DNA of 12,140 nucleotides. Source: an uncultured Bacteroidales bacterium (lineage in GTDB: Bacteria; Bacteroidota; Bacteroidia; Bacteroidales; UBA932). A program made the position numbers and the translations under genes. Below, in pieces: positions 6,923-12,140 of the stretch. The notes under the pieces were generated by a model, which saw nothing but the letters and a program-made list of their open reading frames with translations, did not search any database and had not been told where the DNA came from. Numbering within the stretch: the first letter of the stretch is position 1; each line of letters starts with the position of its first letter. Location: the NCBI GenBank assembly GCA_946406095.1, contig CAMJJO010000040.1:1-12140 (forward strand). Direction: 5' to 3'.

Positions 6923-9900
6923 CAGAATGTTACGTCAATACCAACAGAGAAAGTCTTGGAATACGGATAGATGCAGTCCTCGCTGACGGAGGATGTTGCA
7001 ATTTCCGGGTCGATGTACCTGGTGGCCTTCTTCATGGGAGAGTAGTACCAGAGGTTTTCGCCCGAGAAGTAGATGCGCGCCTTCTCAATAACCTTGGTCT
7101 TGAGAGGAAGGGTATAACCGACAGTCAGGTTCTTCAGACGAAGATAAGCAGCGTTCTGGAGATAGAAGTCGGAGGTAACGATATTGGAAGAGTTGGCGAT
7201 ACGGCCGCGCTGGCGGGGATAAACGATATTGCTATTATCTGCACCGGGTTCGGCCGACCAGCATTTACCGGCAAAGTCCGTGGGGAGGAAGGTCGGGCGC
7301 TGATAGGAATAAGGGCCCCAGAAATAGATGCAGTTGTAATTAGGCATCCAGTCCATCTTGCCTACACCCTGGAAGAAGACACTGAGGTCGAAACCGAACC
7401 AGCTGAAATCTCCCTTGAATGCATAGTTGTAGCGAGGGCGGGAGTTACCTATTACCTGGCGGTCTCCAGGATTGTCGAGGGTATTGTCGCCGGTATTGAT
7501 CTTGTTGTCGCCATTGAGATCCTTGTAGATGATATCTCCGGACATCAGATGATTCCAGGGAGCAACCTGGCCCTTTATGCCCTTGTTGACAGTCGAGAAC
7601 GAATCGATTGACTGCTCATATGCAGCAGCATCTTCATCAGTTGCGAATACACCGTCGGTCACATAACCCCATATATCTCCGAGGCGCTTGCCCACGTAGT
7701 TGTCGCTGAGGATATTCTTTTCATTCTCGAAGCGGGTAATATGCGTAACGAAATCACCGAGGGTGGCGGTAACGCCATAGTACATAGGCTTTCCAAGCAC
7801 TGTTTTATGATCTTTCCAGCTGACAGCAAGCTCATAACCCTTGGTACGAAGGTCTGCGGCATTCTCCTTTGGAGCGGCTTCACCATAGACATAAGGCAGG
7901 GACATACCTGCAGTCAGCATGTTCTTGGTGTCGCGGATAAAGAAGTCGGCGTTGACGGTGAGGCGGTCCCTGAGGAATCCGAGGTCGACGCCAAGGTTCT
8001 TGGAGATGACCGTCTCCCAGGTCAGGCTGCTGGATACCGGAGCATCCACATAGGCATAACCTGCGTTAGTGAGGCCGTCGAAGGTATATCCGCCGAGCAA
8101 GCCTGTCTTCAGCTCTTCCCAGTAGTAGTAATTATCCACCTGCTGGTTGCCGAGGGTACCGTAACTGACGCGGACCTTGGCATTGCTGACATAAGGTTTG
8201 ACAGGGGCCCAGAACGGCTCTTCGCTCAGGCGCCATCCGGCGGATGCTGAAGGGAAGAAGCCCCAGCGGTGACCCTTGGGGAAGCGTGAAGTGCCATCGT
8301 AACGGCAGCTGACTTCCAGCAGATAGCGGCCCTTCCAGTCGTAATTGACGCGGCCGAAGAAGCCCAGCGTGCGGTAAGAAGAGTTGGACTGGGAAGCCTT
8401 TTCGATTTCGCCGTTCGCCATATTGATATAGGAGAGGACGTCGCTCAGCGAGCCTTTCTGCTGAATGGTAACGCTGGAGCCATAATAATCGTCGTAGTTG
8501 GCGCCCAGAGTGGCAGCCACGTGATGGTCTCCGAAGGTATCGTTATAGGAGAAGTACGCATTCATCACGGTACCATCCTGATAATAACGGTACTCTCTGG
8601 TGAAGTCGTAAACCGAACCGTTGGAGAACAGGCCGCCGGAAAGTCCGTTACCGGAGTACATGCGCTTGTTGATGTTATCGTAGCTATTGGCCGTGGGAAG
8701 GCTGCGGAAATTCGCCCTGCGGTCCCTGCGGCGGTAGGTGTAGTCGGTGATGAAGTCCAGACCCTTCACAATATGAGCGGTGAAGCGGTTGGTCCAGGTC
8801 CAGTAGTTATTGATGTTCATGTTATGGTTGCGGCCATCCATGAGGGTACCTGCACGGCCGGACATCAAAGGAGAAGTCGCATCTGCCATGAAACCGGGAA
8901 CCATCGCTATGGTGCCGTCAGGATTGTAAGGCACATAGTTAGGACCCACGTTCTGGGTAACATTCCAGAGAATACCCTGGCTCACATAACCGGTGGATCC
9001 GTCCATCTCCCAGAATCCGCCCCAGTCATACTGAGTGCGTTCCAGACTGACGTTTGAGGAATAAGTCAACCAGGGAGTGATGTTAGCATCCATTTTTGCA
9101 CGCAGCGAGAGGCTGTTGTAGATATCCTGAGCCGCGCCGGCAAAGAGGCCTTCGCGATAAAGGTAACGGGCGGATGCATAGTAGCGCGCCTTGTCCGTAC
9201 CTCCACGCACCGTAACGTTGTGCTCGGTCTCGGGACGAGTACGGTTGAATACGAATCCGTACCAGTCAAAATTGCCAAGGTAGACATAGGAATAAGTGCC
9301 CGTCTCGTCCGGAACGACCCAAGGGCGGGTAGGATCTTCCGTCACATCGTTACGGCGATCCTTCAGCATCTGCATCTGCTCGTCAGAGTAGGTCCAGGCG
9401 CCATAACCCTTCAGGGTCTTGTAAAAATCGTTGGTCAGGGTCACATAGTCGTAACCGCAGGTCATGAAATCGGTAGACGTGGTATTGGCGGATATGCTGT
9501 AGCGTCCGTTGTAGGTGATCTTCGCATCGCCTGCGCTGCCGCTCTTGGTGGTAATCAGAATAACACCCGCGGATGCCTTTGCACCGTAGATGGCGCAGGC
9601 AGAGGCATCCTTCAGCACGGAAATGCTCTCGATATCGTTAGGGTTCACCTGGGTCAGAGAACTCTCGATTCCATCAACCAGAATGAGCGGGGAACCGCTG
9701 TTCAACGATAGTTTGCCGCGCACGTTGATGCTGTAGTTGGTGCCATCGATCGAGCCACTGGAGTTAGTGATAATCAACGAAGGGTCCGCACCCTGGATTG
9801 CCATAGCCGTGTTGGTAACTGGACGGAAGTTGAGTTCCTTGCCGTCGATAACCGAAACGGCTCCGGTAAGGTTAACCCTCTTCTGAGTACCGTAACCGAC

Positions 9901-10497
9901 AACCACCAGTTCGTCGAGAACGTTGTTTTCGGTGGTCATTACGAAACTGAAGGGCTGACTCTCGCGGCCGGAGATATTGAACTCCTGATCGTCGAAACCC
10001 AGATAAGAAACCGTCAGAACTACCGGGAAGGTAAGCTTGTCGATGGAGAATTCACCTTTGTCGTCGGTCAGGGCATACTTGCCCGATTTCCTGTCGACGA
10101 CGGAAGCGCCGATAAGTGCTTCCCCGTAACGATCGACCACCACGCCCGTGAAAGCGGTCTTGGGAGTCGCATTCTGATAGGCTGGCTTGGATCTGGTTAC
10201 GGACACAGTGTTGCCCGTAACTGCGAAATCCAGATTCTGCCCGGCAAAAATCTGGGACAGAACCTCGGAGAGCGGAGCATCTTTTGCAGAAACGGATATC
10301 CTCTTCTGCAAGTCTACGTCATCCGCATTGATTACGATGGTGTAGTTGCCCTGACTTTGAAGGATGGTCACTGCCTCCTGCACGGAGACATTCCTCGCAT
10401 CCATAGTCACATTCTGTGCCCCGAGCATCGCCGGGACCAGAAGGGCAGTCAACACCAGCATAGCGCGAAATATGCGCAGATAGTGTGTTATTCTCAT
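6922..10497 (-). CDS. SusC/RagA-like TonB-dependent outer-membrane transducer with STN domain
   Basis: This 1191-residue outer-membrane protein imports a ligand, probably an oligosaccharide, into the periplasm using TonB energy, working under a SusD lid. A signal peptide at about 1-27 ends in LGAQ. An STN signalling domain follows at about 28-102, then a carboxypeptidase-regulatory-like domain at about 115-178 (TGVVVDRYGEALIGASVV). A TonB-box-like stretch DELVVVGYGTQKR lies at 195-207. The plug domain runs to about 325, with the family motifs ISVRGKLSLNSGSPLILVDG (257-276, reading INVRG here) and LKDASACAIYGAKASAGVIL (295-314). The rest is the beta-barrel, ending in the typical aromatic residue (FSVGIDVTF). 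STN-bearing SusC proteins are about 80-100 residues longer than those without, and this length agrees. The STN domain and the upstream sigma/FecR pair mark it as a signal transducer as well as a transporter. The stop codon overlaps the SusD start. Confidence 0.98.
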   Translation of the reverse strand: MRITHYLRIFRAMLVLTALLVPAMLGAQNVTMDARNVSVQEAVTILQSQGNYTIVINADDVDLQKRISVSAKDAPLSEVLSQIFAGQNLDFAVTGNTVSVTRSKPAYQNATPKTAFTGVVVDRYGEALIGASVVDRKSGKYALTDDKGEFSIDKLTFPVVLTVSYLGFDDQEFNISGRESQPFSFVMTTENNVLDELVVVGYGTQKRVNLTGAVSVIDGKELNFRPVTNTAMAIQGADPSLIITNSSGSIDGTNYSINVRGKLSLNSGSPLILVDGIESSLTQVNPNDIESISVLKDASACAIYGAKASAGVILITTKSGSAGDAKITYNGRYSISANTTSTDFMTCGYDYVTLTNDFYKTLKGYGAWTYSDEQMQMLKDRRNDVTEDPTRPWVVPDETGTYSYVYLGNFDWYGFVFNRTRPETEHNVTVRGGTDKARYYASARYLYREGLFAGAAQDIYNSLSLRAKMDANITPWLTYSSNVSLERTQYDWGGFWEMDGSTGYVSQGILWNVTQNVGPNYVPYNPDGTIAMVPGFMADATSPLMSGRAGTLMDGRNHNMNINNYWTWTNRFTAHIVKGLDFITDYTYRRRDRRANFRSLPTANSYDNINKRMYSGNGLSGGLFSNGSVYDFTREYRYYQDGTVMNAYFSYNDTFGDHHVAATLGANYDDYYGSSVTIQQKGSLSDVLSYINMANGEIEKASQSNSSYRTLGFFGRVNYDWKGRYLLEVSCRYDGTSRFPKGHRWGFFPSASAGWRLSEEPFWAPVKPYVSNAKVRVSYGTLGNQQVDNYYYWEELKTGLLGGYTFDGLTNAGYAYVDAPVSSSLTWETVISKNLGVDLGFLRDRLTVNADFFIRDTKNMLTAGMSLPYVYGEAAPKENAADLRTKGYELAVSWKDHKTVLGKPMYYGVTATLGDFVTHITRFENEKNILSDNYVGKRLGDIWGYVTDGVFATDEDAAAYEQSIDSFSTVNKGIKGQVAPWNHLMSGDIIYKDLNGDNKINTGDNTLDNPGDRQVIGNSRPRYNYAFKGDFSWFGFDLSVFFQGVGKMDWMPNYNCIYFWGPYSYQRPTFLPTDFAGKCWSAEPGADNSNIVYPRQRGRIANSSNIVTSDFYLQNAAYLRLKNLTVGYTLPLKTKVIEKARIYFSGENLWYYSPMKKATRYIDPEIATSSVSEDCIYPYSKTFSVGIDVTF

Positions 10498-10503
10498 TTT
10501 TGA

Positions 10504-10523
10504 GGTTAATAATGGTTAATAAT
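10504..10523. repeat. Perfect 10-bp tandem duplication upstream of the susC-like gene
   Basis: The plus-strand unit ggttaataat occurs twice with no spacer (10504-10513 and 10514-10523). On the coding strand it reads ATTATTAACC twice. It fills half of the 42-nt AT-rich gap between the fecR-like and susC-like genes and ends 6 nt before the susC-like ATG. It could be a protein-binding site, part of an unstructured leader that helps translation, or a simple replication slippage. Nothing in the sequence decides between these. Confidence 0.6.
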
Positions 10524-10539
10524 TATAAACTTGTATATG

Positions 10540-11541
10540 TTATTTCTTTCCGTACAAATAAACCGTCCCGTCGGAGCGGACCACCCTCAGGTTCCCGTTG
10601 CGGGAGAGCAGGCTCAGTATCTCGTCGAGATCCTCTCCGTTGGTAAAGAAGGCCAGGAAACGCTGGGATGCAACTTTTGCATCGGCCACTACAATCTGGG
10701 TTCCGAAAGAGCGCTCCAGATCGGCGGCAATATCCTTCAGGGGGATATTGATGAAACTGAAGGAGCGGTTGTCGTTGAAGGTCCTGAACCCGTCCGGCGA
10801 AACCTTGCCCAGGGAAACACTTCCTGTTTCGCGGTCAAACTGGGCGATATCACCTGGCACCAGCCGGACCTCACGCTTCTCTTCCTCCGCCGGGAGGATG
10901 AGACTGACGGATCCTTCCATCAGCACGACCTCCAGCATAGTAGCATCGCGGTAAGATTTTAGATCGAAGGTGGTTCCGTGCACTCGTATATCAGCCTCAC
11001 CGGAGTGGATGATGAAGGGATGTTCGGAATCCTTGGCGACCTTGGCCACCACTTCTCCGTCCAGGAAGATCTCACGCTGACTGCCGGTGAATGCCTCCGG
11101 CCAGGTGACACGAGAGCCGGCGTTCAGCACAAGTGCAGTGCCGTCCGGGAGGGTCAGCGCCTTGGTATCGGAGATTGGCACCGTCAGTTCGTTCCAGGCA
11201 ACAGGAGCCGGGACCTTATGCAGGTCGTAGCCGATTTTGAGGGATGCGGGGATGGCCAGCAGCAGGGCAAGGGCGGCAGCGGCTATCCACAGGGCGGGCC
11301 TGCGCGGCTTACTCATACCGAGCCTCCTGTGAACTGATGCCAGAACTTGTTCTGCCGAGGAATCGGCCTCGGAGCGGCTGATGTCGAACCGTTCATCCAG
11401 CAGTTCCCGCACCATAGTATCGTCCATATGTTCAGCCAGGAAAAGCTGCACTTCCAGAGACTCCTCTTCAGAAAGGGTTCCTTCCAGATAGGCCTCAAGA
11501 ATTTGTCGGGATATGTTCATGTGTTCTTCGTGGTTACCCAT
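10540..11541 (-). CDS. FecR-family anti-sigma factor with C-terminal DUF4974 domain
   Basis: This inner-membrane anti-sigma factor has 333 residues. A cytoplasmic N-terminal segment (about 1-80), which should hold the sigma factor, is followed by one membrane helix at about 83-104 (ALWIAAAALALLLAIPASL). The periplasmic FecR domain spans about 120-215 and contains LTLPDGTALVLNAGSRVTWP (129-148) and the VHGTTFDLKSY motif (187-197). The C-terminal DUF4974 domain spans about 261-332 (FSFINIPLKDIAADLERSFG at its start). In this family the periplasmic part senses the STN domain of a ligand-loaded TonB-dependent transducer and passes the signal to the sigma factor. The start used is ATG at 11541. 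An ATG at 11520 (MNISRQILEAYLEG) is an equally plausible start that removes seven residues. The gene sits between its presumed sigma partner and the SusC-like transducer, 42 nt before the latter. Confidence 0.95.
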   Translation of the reverse strand: MGNHEEHMNISRQILEAYLEGTLSEEESLEVQLFLAEHMDDTMVRELLDERFDISRSEADSSAEQVLASVHRRLGMSKPRRPALWIAAAALALLLAIPASLKIGYDLHKVPAPVAWNELTVPISDTKALTLPDGTALVLNAGSRVTWPEAFTGSQREIFLDGEVVAKVAKDSEHPFIIHSGEADIRVHGTTFDLKSYRDATMLEVVLMEGSVSLILPAEEEKREVRLVPGDIAQFDRETGSVSLGKVSPDGFRTFNDNRSFSFINIPLKDIAADLERSFGTQIVVADAKVASQRFLAFFTNGEDLDEILSLLSRNGNLRVVRSDGTVYLYGKK

Positions 11542-11574
11542 AAAGAACGAATGAACACGGGCAGACGCGTAATG

Positions 11575-12126
11575 CTAACTGAAGAAATTTCGCAAATTTT
11601 CGAGAGCGAGCTGGATGTGCTTCTCGACCGTTCGCACGCTAAGCCCAAGAATATCAGCTATTTCCTCGCTGGAAAGATGCTGGAAACGGCTCATCACGAA
11701 AACGGTCCTGCGCTGGGGCGGCATCTGCTCCACCGCATGATGTATCCTGGACTGGGCTTCCGAGAATTCAGCCATGAAATCGGCACGATCCGACGAGGGC
11801 TTTTCAGGCGGTGTTGCCAGATCCGCCATCACCAGATTACGCTTGGATTTGAACACATCCAACGCGCTGTTTCTGGAAAGTACCAGCAAGTAGTTTTTGA
11901 GGGATTTCGAAGGATCGAGACGATCCCGGTTCAGCCATACCTTAATAAAAACGGATTGCGCAAGGTCCTCTGCAAGGGCTTCTTCTTTGACCAGAGACAG
12001 CAGGAACCTACGCACCTGAGGATACCAGCGGAGAAAAATGGTGTTGAATGCCCGTGAATCACCACCTCTGACAGCCGATACAAGCTGGCTGTCCGTCATT
12101 TCCCTATATGAATCCTTGGTTTTCAC
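11575..12126 (-). CDS. ECF-type RNA polymerase sigma factor (sigma-70 family)
   Basis: This is an extracytoplasmic-function sigma factor of about 183 residues, the normal size for the family. It should direct RNA polymerase to the promoters of the linked transport genes once released by the anti-sigma factor encoded next. Region 2 covers residues 13-90, with the core-binding and -10 recognition stretch AEDLAQSVFIKVWL at 52-65. Region 4 covers about 125-180, with the helix-turn-helix LSSEEIADILGLSVRTVEKH at 151-170. No extra domain is present. The start is uncertain: the longest form begins with GTG at 12126, an in-frame ATG at 12099 would give 174 residues, and the frame stays open to the window edge, so an even earlier start is possible. 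The stop is TAG and lies 33 nt upstream of the FecR gene. Family assignment is firm; the target promoters are inferred from gene order. Confidence 0.95.
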   Translation of the reverse strand: MKTKDSYREMTDSQLVSAVRGGDSRAFNTIFLRWYPQVRRFLLSLVKEEALAEDLAQSVFIKVWLNRDRLDPSKSLKNYLLVLSRNSALDVFKSKRNLVMADLATPPEKPSSDRADFMAEFSEAQSRIHHAVEQMPPQRRTVFVMSRFQHLSSEEIADILGLSVRTVEKHIQLALENLRNFFS

Positions 12127-12140
12127 GTGCCTTAGGCAAA

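Larger units (their letters stand above)
1..12126 (-). other. Probable single operon: sigma factor, anti-sigma factor, SusC/SusD pair and three modular lipoproteins
   Basis: Seven genes run the same way with gaps of 33, 42, -1, 4, 17 and 14 nt. No hairpin-plus-T-run terminator is seen in any gap and no Shine-Dalgarno sequence is apparent, as is usual in this phylum. The order (regulator pair, transporter, ligand-binding and surface lipoproteins) matches polysaccharide-utilisation-type loci controlled by an ECF sigma factor. An internal promoter before the SusC-like gene cannot be excluded. The operon continues past the left edge, and the promoter of the sigma gene lies at or beyond the right edge. 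Confidence 0.75.

Noticed and set aside
10540..10570. Possible Bacteroidota promoter box (TATTTG-like) at the end of the fecR-like gene
   Set aside because: The coding strand has TTTATTTG, not TAnnTTTG, and no paired -33 element was found at the right distance.
1..12140. Search for terminators, tRNAs, CRISPR repeats, IS ends and integrase or attachment sites
   Set aside because: All gaps are 42 nt or shorter and contain no hairpin with a T-run. No transposase-like frame, regularly spaced repeat or tRNA-like fold was seen.

Overview
The window comes from a member of the Bacteroidota, most likely a gut-type Bacteroidales. The evidence is a SusC/SusD pair, a FecR anti-sigma factor carrying the C-terminal DUF4974 domain, BACON, GLUG-type and fimbrillin-like lipoproteins, and AT-rich gene starts without a Shine-Dalgarno sequence. 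Moderate GC and the style of the fimbrillin-like lipoprotein fit mid-GC lineages such as Rikenellaceae or its relatives, but genus cannot be fixed from sequence alone.

All seven genes lie on the minus strand and read from the right edge to the left. They are an ECF sigma factor (11575-12126), a FecR-type anti-sigma factor (10540-11541), a SusC-like TonB-dependent transducer with an STN signalling domain (6922-10497), a SusD-like lipoprotein (5060-6922), a lipoprotein with BACON, GLUG-type and phosphodiester-glycosidase domains (2626-5055), a BACON plus GLUG-type lipoprotein (902-2608), and the start of a fimbrillin-like plus GLUG-type lipoprotein (1-887, cut by the left edge). Gaps between genes are 33, 42, -1, 4, 17 and 14 nt, so nearly every base is coding and the set looks like one operon. 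There is no gene-free stretch over 300 bases. I see no RNA gene, IS element, CRISPR array or terminator.

The genes form a self-regulated glycan-capture locus (a PUL-like system). The SusC/SusD pair should bind and import a ligand across the outer membrane. The SusC STN domain, the inner-membrane FecR and the ECF sigma factor should form the trans-envelope relay that raises expression when ligand is present. Downstream lie lipoproteins, probably surface-exposed, that share the same opening segment of a GLUG-type beta-helix but differ in their N-terminal domains. The only recognisable enzyme is the C-terminal NAGPA/DUF2233 phosphodiester glycosidase domain of the first of them. No glycoside hydrolase or polysaccharide lyase is visible. 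This suggests, as inference only, a target glycan or glycolipid with sugar-1-phosphodiester linkages.
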